Below are positions 21,634 to 35,300 of a stretch of DNA of 64,000 bases, one piece after another. The position numbers and the translations under genes were made by a program. The stretch lies in NCBI RefSeq assembly GCF_000150955.2, contig NC_011678.1, positions 701,518 through 765,517 of the forward strand, in the 5' to 3' direction. The DNA is from Phaeodactylum tricornutum CCAP 1055/1 (taxonomy: Eukaryota > Bacillariophyta > Bacillariophyceae > Surirellales > Neidiaceae). Under the pieces are notes generated by a model that was not told the origin of the DNA, searched no databases, and was given only the letters and a program-made list of their open reading frames with translations. The first letter of the stretch is position 1; the number at the start of each line of letters is the position of its first letter.

Positions 21634-23780
21634 GAAAGAAGCGAGGTCGTCTGACTGTNCTGTTTCGCTTGATGCCGGCCGACGCGAAGGATCGTCAGAT
21701 GAAGAAAATTGACAGATCTGGCGAAAGAATTGGCCACTTCACAGTCACTGTCAATTCGAAACCGAGACTGTACCCACGCCTATCAAATTGCCTACAACAT
21801 TCTTTTGGCCGAGTGGTTTGATAGCTAGACAGTCAGACAGGCCTTAGAATAGTCCATGGAGCGAAAGTCCCTGTTGAAAGGTTATTCGCTTCCGTTTGCG
21901 AAGGTCACCAGTGTGGCGTATCCGCGGGCAGGCTTGTTTCCTTGTCTTATCTTCAGACTGTAGCTCTAGTGCTCGTCGAATCACAGGTCAACCCAACGAA
22001 GTTGTGAAGCCATTTCCATGAAGAACCTAAGACGAGCCAGGTTAATGGATGCTTCTACAGGACAAATGCATGAGTATTGGTCCCGCACGAAAAGGCATAA
22101 AGACCAATGAAAAAGCACTTGTAGTGGGAGTCTCCAGGCCATAGGCTTCCATTTCTTCCCGGACCATACAGCAAACCAAAGCCACCGCGGCCCAACTCTA
22201 GCTTACAGTTAAGAATTATAGTGAATCAACTACGTTTTCTACAATATATTTTTTAATGTCCTTGTCTTTCGTGTAGGCCCTAAATGTGATTTTTCGTTGG
22301 GAGAGAACAACCAAGAGGCCAATGGAGGTATGTTTGAGGGGTATCGATTGTTTGTTCATCCACAGATCCGGATCCCGGTCTAAGGTGGCAGGGCAGTAAC
22401 AGTCGGCGGCAACTGGTAGCTCACATGTTACCTGTGCTAAGTACCTAGGGTTATGTCATTTTAGCTAGCTAGGGAGAGTACCCCCCAATCTTCCGTCACC
22501 GCAATATGTTGTCAATCTCCTGGAATCGATCGGAGATCTCGATATTCACCGTCAGCGCGCCTTCATAAGTTCAAAAGATTGACTATGAAGTAAGCTGGTA
22601 CGTAGGCCGAATTTCTGGAGGTCATATTGTTTTTACATTTTTGCCATAAGACGGAAGTTCCGACATCTGAAGCAGTGGTTTAACAGCGATACTCGAGAAA
22701 AGGTTGAAGCTAAACGGCACCTGGTCGTGATGGGCAACCGCGATTTTTGGTATTTCGATGTTTGACAGTGAATGAAGGAACGATTTTGTTGTCTTTTTAG
22801 GCCGCGGAGTTGCATCAGATATTGCAGCTGGTAGGGTCGGATGACTCCTAGCCTGTATTTTTTGTACCAGCGTATAGGGAGCAAAATGACGTCTCAGAAA
22901 CTCGAAATTCCCAATGTTCATTAAAATATCCCTCTTATGCCTTCGGGGCTATTGTTTGGTATGCCCGTTTTGTGGCACGTGGTCGTCATGGGCGACCGCG
23001 ATTTTAGGTATTTCGATGTTTGACAGTGAATGAAGGAACGATTTTGTTGTCTTTTTAGGCCGCGGAGTTGCATCAGATATTGCAGCTGGTAGGGTCGGAT
23101 GACTCCTAGCCTGTATTTTTTGTACCAGCGTATAGGGAGCAAAATGACGTCTCAGAAACTCGAAATTCCCAATGTTCATTAAAATATCCCTCTTATGCCT
23201 TCGGGGCTATTGTTTGGTATGCCTGTTTTGTGGCACGTGGTCGTCATGGGCAACCGCGATTTTGGTAGTCGATTTGGGCTAGCTCTCCACCGCTCATTTG
23301 AAATGCAATCTTCCGAAGCTAACTGCGGAAGTATAACAGATCTGACAGTGAAGAAGGATGGCACACCAGTAGCTACATAGGTAGCCACAGCCAATTCATC
23401 TTTACAGGTTAATTGACTGTGAGTCACGTTTCGACGCCAGAACCAAAAATCGTTTTTCATGACGTCTGACGTCTCTTTGACTTCGCCCGAACATTTACAG
23501 TTGAAGACCACATTTGGATTCTTGTCTACAGCTATTTCTCGCCCTGTCCATCAGGCTGAAATTTGAGAGACGCACTCAGAGGGGTAACGGGAACCGGTTC
23601 TCTCGACGGTTCAAGTGTCTCAAGCTCACGGAGATATTAGTAAGGCACGAAAGCTAATGGGCAAAACAAAGGAAACCATCGAGTCCACAGAAAAAGGCAT
23701 TGAAAAGAGAGTGCTCGACTATAGAGTAGTTTATATTTTGTTGGAACCGTTTGTTGGTTTCTGAGTTTGTTGGCGTTTTC
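21634..23780. other. Intergenic region left of G8 gene 3 (copy B)
   Basis: This is the counterpart of 4469-6642. It holds the second copy of the tandem array and TGACTGTGA motifs at 21739-21747 (minus) and 23414-23422 (plus). Short open frames differ in extent and frame from those of copy A. No gene was called. Confidence 0.5.
22722..23262. repeat. Tandem repeat, unit about 258 bp (copy B)
   Basis: Units begin at 22722, 22980 and 23238 (the last a short remnant). Compared with copy A, the units of B are more like each other in places, for example both carry CTCCTAGCCTGTA where both units of A carry CTCCCAG(T/C)CTG. This hints at homogenisation within each array. Confidence 0.85.
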
Positions 23781-26700
23781 CTAGTTCGTATTGAAAAACG
23801 CCATCTGAAAATCATCAACGACTAGATTCTTGTCAAAGGGAAAATCAGCAATTGCCAAACGAATATTACGGACACGACCCTGCCAGTCCGGGCCGTTTTC
23901 TGGGACAGTCCAGTAGCCCGTGAACGAATTCATGCCGTTGGCGTCCCAGGTATCCGCCGCGCTGAATCCATCGATCCTCACGTTTCGAAGTGTCCACCCA
24001 TCGTCTCGGAGAGTCAGTCGAACGCGGGGACACATTTCTCCTTCTTTACTTGAATTAACGCTGCAAGAGCTTCCTTTACCAGTTGCAGCGTCGATAAGTT
24101 GAAATTTAGCGGTAAACTTCCATGTTGTTCCTTGCAACAAACACCCATAGTCAACACCATTTGGCCACTTGTACTCAGGACCTATCCAGTATCTTCGCCG
24201 GTTCCCAGAATCGTAGTACATGGAAGTCGAGGAACTGAAGCCTTCCTTGTTCGACAGACTTCCGCCGCTAGGAACTGACCAGTATCCTTCATACCCCAGA
24301 TCAAAGTTGGAATTCGCGATCATCTTAGCGCATGTATTCAGGTCCGTTCCGGGACCAATCAGCGGACTTTCGTTTGGAGTGCGGATTGGAGCTTGTGCTG
24401 GAATGCGGACAGGAGCCTGAGTTGGGATGCGGATAGGAGCTTGGGTTGGAGGAGGCACGGCCAGCACCGGACTCAAGGTTGGAGACTGTGCGAGACTCTT
24501 GTTCGTGTCAAACGTCAGTACCATGCTGAAATTGTCAACAACCAAATCCATACCAAATGGGAATTCGGAAAGTATCACTCGCATGTTTGCGACACCCCCT
24601 TGCCATCCTGAACCATTCGCTGGGATTGTCCAATAGCCTTTGAACTCGTTAAACCCATTGGCTACCCAAGTGTCCCCACCGTCGAAGCCGCTGATCCTGA
24701 AAGAATGCTGAGTCCAAGATTGGTCGCGCACAATGAGCTGCACCTGAGGGCACATTTCGCCTCCCGAGGAAGAGCCTGGGTCACATGAGGCTCCCCTTCC
24801 AGTCTTTGAGTCGACAAGCTTCAAGCGAGCAGAAAACTCCCATATGGTACCCTGCTTTAGACATTTCAAGTCCAGACCTTCTCGCCATTGGTGTGATGGT
24901 CCCACCCAGTACCGGTTGCGATTACCAGAGGCGTAGTACATAGCTGTGGCAGATTCATAGCCGGCTGTAGTAGACAATGTACCGGCTCCTTGTGCATCCC
25001 AATATCCGTTGAAACCACGCTCAAAGTCCGAGTTTGCGATCAAGTTTCCACATGCGGCGAGAGCTGTCGTCGGACTAGGCGTGGGGGGAAAGGTGGTACC
25101 TCGAGCCTTGTAGAGAAGAGCGATATCATCATCATCCGGTGCCGTAGGGCAAAGCTTTTCCTGGAACACAATCTCGACATTCGTTGGGTACACAGGCACT
25201 CCCTTGTCAAGGAAGTAAGTGTCGTACTCCCGCCCTGACGGGACATGCACGGCAAATCGGCGAGGCCAGGGGTGATTAGAGTGTACGTAACCGGACAGTA
25301 CGGTACAGTCGGACGCGTCCTTGCGGTCGCATACTTTGAGCTTGTAGTCTCGACTTTGGCCCACTGGGACGTAGTAGTGAACGGTACGGAAGCAAGTGTT
25401 GCTACAGTAGGTGTAGCATCGAGCTGCGTTTTCGGTACATGCACTGGGATTGACAAAGCTTGCCAGCTCCGGCGAGTTGACCATCAGAGTAGAAGGAGCA
25501 GAGGCAACGCCGTCGAGAAGAGAACCTGTGGTATCGGACACGTACACATCACGTGCACCGGCAGACTTTCCACGACAAAAGTCGATCGAGTTTGCGTCAC
25601 TTACGGTGGCGCCGGAGTACTGCGAGAACATCTCGAACGATTTGTACCCGTCGAGTCGGGAATCCAGCTCGATTGCGGTTGAAGACGAACACACCGCGTT
25701 GGAAAATCCAGAAAATCTGACTTTGTCCAAAATGACACCGTTGAGCTCCGAATCCATCTTGTCTTTCCATGGATTAGTCGATTGGAAAGATATCCCTTGG
25801 GCGCATGGTGCTTGTGCAAAGCGATTCCTTCTGACCACGTCCTTGAATAGATCGGAATAACCAACAATGGTTGTGTCGGTGACATGAATTTCTTCGTCAC
25901 GATCGATTCGAATGGCATATCTGTTGTCCGAGAACTTGTTGCCAGTCAGAACGATGTTTCGCGCCCGGTGGATACGGAGCGCAAGGTGATGGTTGCGGAA
26001 GAACTTGTTGTTTTTGAAGTACTGCAGTGTCTCCGGGATGTAACCGCTCAAGTAGTAGGTCATCCCTACCCCATACACGCTATGAACGACGTTGCCCTCG
26101 AACTTGCGGGTCGGAACCATCATAGGATCAAAGTCTTGGTGCTCGTTGGCCAGATTTCCACGCACCAACAGCTCAAACCAAAAGCCCAGGGCTTCGGATC
26201 CGGCTACTACATTTCCGATCCACGAGTTGTCAGCGTTCGTGATCCAGAAGGTACTGGCAGTCATGTCAGATTCCTTGCCGTTACTACCCATGTTCGGAAT
26301 GATGATCTCTGGTTTGACAGTGCGTATGCCAATGTTTCGCACAAACTGATTGCCCGTCTCGATGCCATCTTCCAACATGTAACAGTGTCCTTTGGTGAAA
26401 TAGGCTACATTTTCTTGAACAAGGAGGTTGTTGGTACCGTGGACGACAACGCAGCGCTGGTTGGAATTGCGAATGGTATTCTTGACTACTACCGAGCCTG
26501 AGACGTCCCCGCACATATGAAAGTGGACCGGGTATCTACCCAAGAGGCCTTCTTGTCCGAAGTTAACGAGTTCCACTCCTTCGATACGCTGCCTTACTCG
26601 GGGAGTGTGCATGATCCAAAAGTGGCCACCCTTTGTTCCGGGGGCCCCTTCAAAGACAATGTTGCGTGACAGCAAGGCTACCTCGGTGGCAAAGTCTGGG

Positions 26701-27609
26701 CTGTCGCGAAGCGTGACCGGACGGTTGATGGGTTGGTCGAGATTGAGACGCACGCTATTGGAGCCGACGTCCGAAATGCTGGTGATTTTACGAACTTGCT
26801 CGCCAAAGTAACCTTGGTGCTCGGAGGTAATGACGATAGTTGCACCGGCACCCCATTTATTACGGACCGAATTGGAAACGACAATAGCCGAGCTTCCGAT
26901 AACGTCGTGAACGTGTAGCCAGGTTGGTGTGCTAGTAGGTAGGCCATTGACTGCAACAATTAGGGATTTCTGTAAGTGCCGACAGTCACGTATATGTGTG
27001 CAGGAAATGCGGATGCCATTTTCGCAACAATCCGAACTTACGATTGACCTTCCCACCAGCTACTGCAATGGATCGAGCTCCTGCATCGCAATTTCCTCCA
27101 CATTTTGCGGCGTTGCTGCTGATCGGTGCGAACGACGCACTCTCAGTACCTTGCATTACAAACCGTACATCGGGGTTTCCATCAACTGGTTTAGAACTTC
27201 TCATCTCAAGCTCGCCTTGGACCGACACCAAGTTCGTCCGAACCGTGAGTCGGTATCCGTCTGGAAACACTAGTTTGCCTCGTATGTCGATGCCATCATT
27301 TAGTGTTAGTTGCGGTCCCGGATAGTCCATTGTAACGCACTTGCCACATGGAATAATGACTCTGTTTGATCGAACAGCGCCATTGCCAAACATCGTGACG
27401 AAAGATGAACAAGGGGCTTTACCGATGGCAGCATTGCACCTCAAAGGAACAAAATTTTCGACAAGACGCCGAGATATGGTTGTTGTCAGCGCTTCAGAAT
27501 CGCCGGCTTCGCTCGCAGACATCGAAGAATTACCACGAATCAGGTTGCTGTTGCACTGGCTAGCGCCAAGGAAAAGAATGGCTAAGCCGAGGACAAGGTG
27601 AGAGTACAT
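23781..27609 (-). CDS. Secreted G8-domain / beta-helix protein with two C-terminal carbohydrate-binding-like modules (gene 3, copy B)
   Basis: Two exons: 27042-27609 and 23781-26950, with a 91-nt intron (26951-27041). They encode 1245 residues, the counterpart of gene 2 in copy A with the same signal peptide, G8 exon, beta-helix region, QAP(I/V)RIP linker and paired C-terminal modules. The G8 exon differs from copy A at only a few residues (GAVRSN against DSVRSN, TTISRR against TTLSRR). The first 150 nt or so of exon 2 instead resemble gene 1 at 864-3988 (HDVIGSS and NKWGAG shared in part with gene 1; copy A has QDVLGSS and NKWATG). WKDK against WQKK shows the same pattern further on. This is more divergence than in any neighbouring duplicated gene and suggests exchange with gene 1. 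Confidence 0.86.
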
Positions 27610-29015
27610 CGTTAGCCTTCGCTTGTGATGTTCTCTCTCGAGAGCTTTTCAAAAATGGTGACTGTGAGTTGCAATTGTGATCACAAAGATTATGAGCAGA
27701 AAAGAGCATGAAAATGTAACATCAAACAGTACCTCAATTACCAAATCCTTGGTATCAAGGTCTTTTTGACATTGTTGACATCGGTTGGTCATTCTTCGAT
27801 TCTCCGTCATTTTTATTTCTTCAGCAAAATGGATCTCGTAGGGTGTACTAGTCTGGGCACGATCGGTCTACTCCAACACGGTCATTTCCATCAATCTTCT
27901 GTGAGAGGTCTCCCAAAGCATCTGGTGGAACTCTTTGGGATTGTACGCCTCAAAGAAAAGTATGACTTGGGGAAAGCCCAAAATGAGTTTCACTTTCAGA
28001 CTCATATCGATGGGTCTTTTGACATTTGAATGGTTTTTCTTAGGAATATCATCATTTTTTTAGCATAGCACTTTTTGACCTTACCCTTTTTTTTACGGTC
28101 ATTTCTGATAGAGATGAAGAACGCTACCCCAAATGCTCTGATACTCCTTCGAAGAATACAAGCGAACAGAAGTATGTGAGACAAATTTAAACGAGTCACC
28201 ATTGCTCCCAGGACTATATCCAAATTCAGTTTAAACTGGTAGGGTCTTTTGGCATAGATTTACGTTGGTCATCCTTTCGTGCCGTCCATTTTTTTTTGGT
28301 GAGGCAAATCTTGGGTCCTTTTTCCGTGCCCGCACGCACAATCAGGTTGCTCTCTAAGTATATAGCTTTCCGTGGGAGTCGTCATGCGGAGTAGACGTAC
28401 CAGGGAAGGAGTGCCTTGGTCCTAGGTCCTAGGATGCTTTGTATTGGAGAGAAACGTGTGTGGATGAAACCGTAATGATGCTTACGTTAATTTGCAGTTA
28501 CTCCATCACTGTTCTTGCTTGAAAGCAGGATGCGTTTTGTCCCACGCAGAAACTGTCGCCATTTCGGGCTCCACAAGTGGTAGAGAAAGGTTTTCGAGGT
28601 AGCAGGAAAAGACATCTTTTGTCCCGAAAATTCTGCGCGTATGCCAAAGGTTTTTACTGTTATTGCAACTAAGGTGCACACACCGAAAATTGATGTTGTC
28701 GAGGGCCTAATGTTGGTATTAACATTAACTGTAATGTAAATTTTTTCGTTACAGTCGGTCAACAGAGTAATAGCCAATTCAAAAAAGTAATTTGTTCGTC
28801 AGTCGTCGCCTTCGGCAAGCTCCTCACACTGCGATCATCGCAGACTCCATCGGCAGAAATCGTCTTTTGACAAAAGAGATCACAGTCAATAACATGTAAA
28901 TAGCTAGGCGTATTTATACGAAGAAGTACGAAGTCCGAAGCGATCTGGTTGGAGCACTTCGAGACGTCGAAAAGCTGTCTTTCAGCCTTGCGTTTACCGA
29001 AAGCAACCAGAAGAT
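27610..29015. promoter_or_regulatory. Divergent intergenic region between G8 gene 3 and GPN3 (copy B)
   Basis: This is the counterpart of 10472-11889. It keeps TGACTGTGA at 27659-27667 and 28880-28888 despite several indels nearby, including loss of a segment present in copy A around 11526-11547. No coding frame is kept between the copies. Confidence 0.5.
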
Positions 29016-30058
29016 ATGGGCCGCTGCGGGATTCAAATCGTGATGGTACGTTTATTTTTGAAACAGTCCGTGATGCCTTTCAGTCGCCGAAAGTCCGCAA
29101 CATTTATGTGCAGCAAACAAGGTCTATTTGTCACTTTGTCCCTCACGCGCCTCTGATCGGATGACAGGGTCCGGCTGGATCAGGAAAGAGCACGTACTGT
29201 CAAGCCATGCAGGAACACGCCACGACTCTGGCCGGTACGCGTCGACGCCGCATTCACGTCGCCAATCTCGATCCGGCGGCCGAAATATTTCAGTACGACA
29301 CCGCCTTTGACGTCCGGGATTTGATTTCTGTTGAGGAAGTCATGGAAGAACTGGGCCTCGGTCCTAACGGGGGGCTGCTGTACTGTATGGAGTATCTTGT
29401 GGAAAATTTGGATTGGCTGCACGATGAATTGGAGATGTTCGAAGACGACGAATATTTGATTTTGGATTGTCCGGGACAACTGGAGCTCTACACTCACGTG
29501 CCGATCATGCGACGAATTCTGGATTCGATGCGAATATGGGGATATGAATCTTCCATGGTCTCCGTTTTTTGTGTCGACGCCGCCTTCTTAATCGACGCCA
29601 GTAAATTTTTGTCGGGTAGTCTGTTAAGTCTATCCGCCATGGTGGCGTTGGAGTTGCCCCACGTGAATGTCCTGACGAAATGTGACCTAATGCCGAGAGA
29701 AGACGTGGAAAGGATTTTGGGGTACGGTAGTGCAACGCAATTATGGGATTTAGACCAAGATCGACAATCACTTCTCGTCACGGATTTGGATGATGACATG
29801 AACGAAGGAAAAGGCGAAGAGCGCCATCGACACAGACGCTTAGAAGCCCGTCGGCGACAGCGAAATCGTTTGACCGATGCTATAGGACAGCTATTGGATG
29901 ACTACGCTATGGTGAGCTTCATTCCGCTGAATTTGAATGAGGAAGATTCCATCGAGCACGTTTTAGCAACAGTCGATCATGCTATTCAATATGGAGAAGA
30001 CTTGGAAATCAGGGGTGCTGAAGAAGACGATAATAACGGGAACCCCGATGCCCATTAA
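29016..30058 (+). CDS. GPN3: GPN-loop GTPase 3 (copy B)
   Basis: The structure is the same as copy A: a 30-nt first exon (29016-29045), a 122-nt intron (29046-29167) and a second exon (29168-30058), giving 306 residues. The P-loop (GPAGSGKST), GPN triad, DCPGQ and TKCDL motifs are all intact. Only two residues differ in exon 2 (FEDDE for FQDDE and NPDAH for NPDDH), both conservative or in the acidic tail. It is convergent with the aspartic protease. Confidence 0.93.
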
Positions 30059-30110
30059 GTATATCGAAGATTCTTAATTGTCAAAAAAAACCTTTACAAA
30101 CGCTTCCGTT

Positions 30111-31484
30111 TTAATGAGTCGCTGCTGGTGTACTGTTCGCAATTCCACATAGGGCCGGGGCGACACCAAAACGATTGCCTTGGACGTCAAAGAGCAAGTC
30201 ATAGCCCACCATTGTATTCAATCCCACCACGGCACCTTGTACTTCGTCCGCGTACAGGCGGTTCATTAGTTTCCTCCGTCCCGTCCAGGGCCGCAAAGGC
30301 TCGGGAAGGTCTTCCATGAAATTTTTAGGCAGGGCCTGTAAGGTTACGTTGTTGGCGAGCTCAAAGGTCACGATGGGCAGCGATCTAAACTCATCGTATG
30401 TGTAGGCGTACGTGCTCGACGGTTGAAAGGGCGTGTTGGAAAGGCGCGCCCATATTTCTCGCATACGACCCGCAACTGCCTTGGGGAGATACGTGTCCGT
30501 CGTTCCCGAGTCCAGTATAGTACCCTTGCCCTCTGCAAAGGCTTCGACCAATGCATGCTCGACAACAGTGTCGTGCTGGTCATTGCTTGTCAAGCATTCG
30601 TCCCCTACAAACACTCGGACTACGTGGACAGCATACCAACTCTGAGTGGAAGTGAACGGCGTGTATTTCATCGATTCCGTATGCTTGTCTCGTAGTGGTC
30701 CTCCCAGTCCAATGTAGCCTTCAAAAGGTGTCATGCATAGGGAGAACGACTCGCGAGGAATGACATTTTCCTTCCACAATCGCTTAATGAGCGAGAGGTC
30801 GGACCGTTCCAAACCCAATATACCGTTGGCGTACTGTGTTCGGAACAATCCCCTGACTTTTTGCTGGCATCCGAACGCAAAGATAATCGTAAAGCTCACG
30901 TACTGTTCCAAACTGGATATTTCCGGTCCTCCCAGGACAAACGTATCGCTGACTTCCACTGCTGTCCAGCTGGAGCCTTCGGTATACCTTTGATTAATAC
31001 CACACTTTTGTTCCGCTGCGCATTCCTGGATGCCGCTGAGCAGACAGGATCCACACTGCGTGTATCGCAGCGTGCTGGACCGCTGGGGGTCCAAATGGGG
31101 GAACGGGTGTGCGTGCGTCGTCCCGCATTGCGAACAGGGCTCGCACGCGGTCGCCGTCAACCGCGACCCGGTGTCGACAATCAGCGTTTGCGCCTGCGGC
31201 GGTTCCCCCATCCAAGCCGTCACGTGATGCGTACCCGCGACGGCGTGCAGAGGCAGACGGACGGTCGCATTCGGAACAAGTTCCACGGTATTACCGTTGT
31301 CGTGACGTCTGCGAAGGTGTGGTTGCGACAATGGTAGCGAGGCGGCGACCGTTTCTTCAGCGGGTTGGGAGGCCGTTTTCCCCAATATCAGAAGACAAAC
31401 GACGCGAGTACATTGCTGCGTCAAATGCGATTGTCGTCGTCGTCTTCTACTTCCTCTCCTCTGTGGTACCATATTGCAATACAT
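30111..31484 (-). CDS. Secreted pepsin-type (A1) aspartic protease (copy B)
   Basis: This is 457 residues from the ATG at 31484 (alternative ATG at 31472), identical in protein sequence to copy A although a few synonymous changes are present. It has both catalytic motifs (VDTGS and LDSGTTD) and the Cys-rich insertion. Protein identity with some silent change shows either purifying selection or simple allelic relationship. Confidence 0.87.
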   Translation of the reverse strand: MYCNMVPQRRGSRRRRRQSHLTQQCTRVVCLLILGKTASQPAEETVAASLPLSQPHLRRRHDNGNTVELVPNATVRLPLHAVAGTHHVTAWMGEPPQAQTLIVDTGSRLTATACEPCSQCGTTHAHPFPHLDPQRSSTLRYTQCGSCLLSGIQECAAEQKCGINQRYTEGSSWTAVEVSDTFVLGGPEISSLEQYVSFTIIFAFGCQQKVRGLFRTQYANGILGLERSDLSLIKRLWKENVIPRESFSLCMTPFEGYIGLGGPLRDKHTESMKYTPFTSTQSWYAVHVVRVFVGDECLTSNDQHDTVVEHALVEAFAEGKGTILDSGTTDTYLPKAVAGRMREIWARLSNTPFQPSSTYAYTYDEFRSLPIVTFELANNVTLQALPKNFMEDLPEPLRPWTGRRKLMNRLYADEVQGAVVGLNTMVGYDLLFDVQGNRFGVAPALCGIANSTPAATH

Positions 31485-32398
31485 GTATGACCTTGTGGGT
31501 CTTAAAGGTTGTAAAGGAAAGCTCCGACAGAGCAGACGTACTGTTTGTAGGTAATGTAATATAAAGTCCAAAGCGACGATGTGCTTCACGATCTTATGAA
31601 TGAATCTCGGACACGAAACGGATAGCGATTCTGTGTCCTGGCTCTACTGACAGTGAAGTCCTTTCATGATTAAAATGGATCACAACTAACTGTCGTCGCG
31701 ACATTAGTCAAAGCCAAGCCTTTCTAATTCTCATGGTTTCTCAGTCACCGTCAACGCCACAACTTTCCATCGAAGCTAAGTCCTCTAATGTTACTGATAG
31801 CTCAGAATATCCGTACATTAGCATGCCGAGACTGAAGAATATGTGTATTTTACCACGACGTCACTACCAGATGACACAAAATACCGCCGTTCCTTACGTC
31901 TAAGAGGCTTGCTTCTCTATGCGAAGCTCGAGCCTGCTATTGGATATTCTTTGTATCGAAGTAGACCTTGAGAAACCGCGGACCGTGTCATTTGGCCAAG
32001 CGTACAATAGGATACATAATAGATTAGCGGGTTTGACCTGTTCTGATATTGAACGCTAATAAGATAGGATTAAGCCTTTGCGGTACTAACTGTAAGCTGG
32101 CGGGTGAACCAATTCATGCTCTTTCGGTTCCTTTCGTACATCCAAACAAGCATTGAAACTAAAGGCTCCACGAATTCAAAGAATCTCGTCATTTGCTTCT
32201 CTATTTACTTACTATAAAGCTATTTCAAGGTATTGACTCAACAAAGACAGGTTTGAACGGATAAACGGTTGCACTCCTCGCAAAAACAGCGAAGGCGGTG
32301 CTCGATGAATGCCGATGCGAAACAACCTCCATTTTCCCGGTCCGATTAAAACAAGATCATGTCGACGTGGGATCAGCAAAAAGCATAGCCGATGCTTT
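31485..32398. promoter_or_regulatory. Region between aspartic protease and tricorn homologue (copy B)
   Basis: This is the counterpart of 14358-15270 and nearly identical. It keeps the TGACAGTGAA variant upstream of the protease start. No gene was seen. Confidence 0.4.
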
Positions 32399-35300
32399 TC
32401 ACACTGAACATGTGTCATGAAGCGACATATCGTGTTTGGGCTCCAGAGGACGAGGATGAATTACAGGCTCTTCCTCAAGCCATTCTGCCAGCTCTGCAAT
32501 CGCTCGTTCTAGCTGTTCGTCGTGTCCACTGTAGGCGGTCCGAGGATTGTTGTCCACCTCGACGTCTGGCACTACACCTTGTTGTTCGATGCCCATTCCC
32601 CAGCCAAGCCTATCGTTGAAGGTACCGATTTCGGGTGCAGAAGCAATACCGCCGTCCACCAGCCGATTGTCCGACGACAGCCAAATGCCACCGCCCCAGG
32701 TCCTGGTTCCGACCAATCGTCCTAGTCCTAGCTCCGAAATACCTCGGGACACTCCTTCCCCATCGCTCGCCGTGTGCTCGTCGATCAGAACCACGATGTG
32801 ACCACGAAACGCAAACTGTTCGTCCCAATCCAAATCTCCTGTACGTACACCAACGCGGTCTCCCCAATACATCCAGGCTTTGCGCTGCAAAAGAGTGAGA
32901 ATCCAAGAGTCGATGTTGCCGCCGCGATTGTGGCGCACATCAAGTATCAGAGCTTGTGCGTCATAGTCCGGGAAGAAGTTGCGTGCAAATGCATTCATGT
33001 CATGCTGTAACATAGATTGCATGTGAATGTATGCCACTGAGAAACCAGCCTTGACAGCCAGCTCCTTAGCCTTTTGTCGCGTTCGCCATTCCCAGGCTTG
33101 GTACCGTAAATCCGCGGCAGCCATTGGAGTGATTGGCACCACAATCAAGGGCTCGGAGATCATTTCGTTCGTTGTACTTCGTACATTCCCAGACTCTAAA
33201 CGAAGGACTTCAAGGCGCACACTTCGACCCGCACTTCCACGTAGTAGCATGTGGAGATCCGTTGCGTGCATGACGCTTTCACCGTTGACCCCAACTACGA
33301 CGTCGCCAACTTCTAGCCCATTCTGGCCGGTCGGCTCCAACGCTTGCCCTGAGACAGGGCAATACACCGCGTCTCCATTGACGGTGTTGAAGTCTGGATC
33401 TCGTTGAGGAATTTCGGTTATCATGTACCCCTTCCACTCTGGTACTCTCTTGAATGTGACGCCTAAACTGGCCGGCTCGTGAAGGGAGATTTTCTTCGTA
33501 TCACCCCCAAAAGGAAGGCTATACTCGCCTCCGTAAACAAAGACGTGCAGAGCACTCAATTCAGAAGCCATTTGTGCCAAGACATCGTCCAGCTCTTCGC
33601 GTTTCGTGCACCTTACAACAAGAGATTTGTAACGACCATGTACTCCAGCCCAATCTACTTGGTGCATGTCGGCATCGTAAAAGTAGTCCCGTAGCATTCT
33701 CCAAGCATCGTTGTACATTTGTTCGTACTCCAACTGAGGCCAGATTGAAACGGCCATGTTATTTGTGTCGACAATGCTCTCGTCAGATGCGGCATCGAGG
33801 AACGCTGCCATCATGCCTGCAGCGGTGTTTGACATAGTTTTCGTCGTCCCGGAAGCAAAGACAAGGTAAAGAAAGTCTCTAGTTGTACTCAGCCCCCATC
33901 CAACGACCGATATCGATGATTTCTCAATATCAACACCATCGCTTGGGTATGGGTCAGCAACAAATAATTTGACTTTTCGTCCGTCATCAGTATTTTCGAC
34001 GAGAGCAACACTGCCATCGTCCTGTGCTTGTGTCAAAATCGCTAAGTAGTGAGCATCCGGAACGTGAGCAAGCCTGTACGCCCGACGAGCAAAAGTCAAG
34101 TCCTTCCCACTAAAATCAATTTCCATGTCCGAAGGAAATACGGTCTTACGGTCTGCTGTAGTTGTTGGGGCGGATGTGGGAGCCTTGGTGTCGTCCAACA
34201 GACGGGAAATCGCGTGGCTACGATATCGCTGAAGCTTCCGTGCGACTATCGCGCGCGCTTGAACGTCTTGGTCCTTTTCCAGTCGACGACTTGAGTCCTT
34301 GCTATCACCAACCATGAGAGCCTCCAGCTGCTTGTCTAACGCCATGAGCTGGTCAACAAAGGCTTCAGCTACACCACCACCCGCAAATCGCCCCATAAAC
34401 GCATCCTCTTTGTCGCCCAAATTGACAGAAGTCAAAGGAAGACCGTACAATGCACTCATAGTTGGAAAATATGGCGATGGGGCACGAGATCCCCAAGGAC
34501 TAGAAACCTCGGTTTGAATATCTCGGTCTGAAAGAAAGTAGAGCGTAGTCGCTACCTCATCCGGTCTTCCAGTGCCTTGGAGATCGGCCAGGACTTCTTC
34601 GATAGCCCGAGTCGACAGGTCTCTACCGGTGATGCCCCAAAAGGGTTCGTACGAATTGAAACGGGAAGGTGTAGCTTGGACAATCCGACCAATGTTAATA
34701 TCTACCACCTCAGTTGGATCTTCTGGAGAGTTAGGGTCTCCACAATCGACAATACTAATAACCTGAAATTGATTGGTGGCCGGATGACTGATGGCTAAGT
34801 AGCGCCCACCTGGACTCCAAACAAGCTCTGCTGACGCGCCATTGATAGGCTCTCCCAGTTCGTTCTTAGATGGCAAAACAGTATAGTTGGTTTCATTTTG
34901 ATAGAGTGGTACGGTTGTCAGACACACTCGTCCATCCGTGTCGGTCCAAGCCATTCGCCGACCGCAGGGGCTGACTTTAACACTATCAGACCGGACCGAG
35001 CCCAAACCCCCTTGACGAGTCGATCCGCCATTTTCATAGCCACCCAAGAAGGGTTTTGGCAAAAGATCTGATGCGGAAAACATGTTGACGGCATCCGTGT
35101 CAATCGGTAAGAGGAAAAAGGAGTGCTCCGCCGTCGGACTGCGTGGATCCGTGGCCAAAACGATGGCCATCCGACGTTTTTCTTGGTTCCGATCGGCCAA
35201 AATGGGAACGTACTGCGCACTCAAAACTCGCATAGATCCGGCAGTCATGGTTCCTGGTGCTACACGATACCGGCGAAGTGGAAGATTTTGACCGGCGCCT

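Noticed and set aside
24190-24611. Plus-strand frames over the QAP(I/V)RIP linker as a repeat-protein gene
   Set aside because: They mirror the repetitive linker of the G8 gene on the minus strand.
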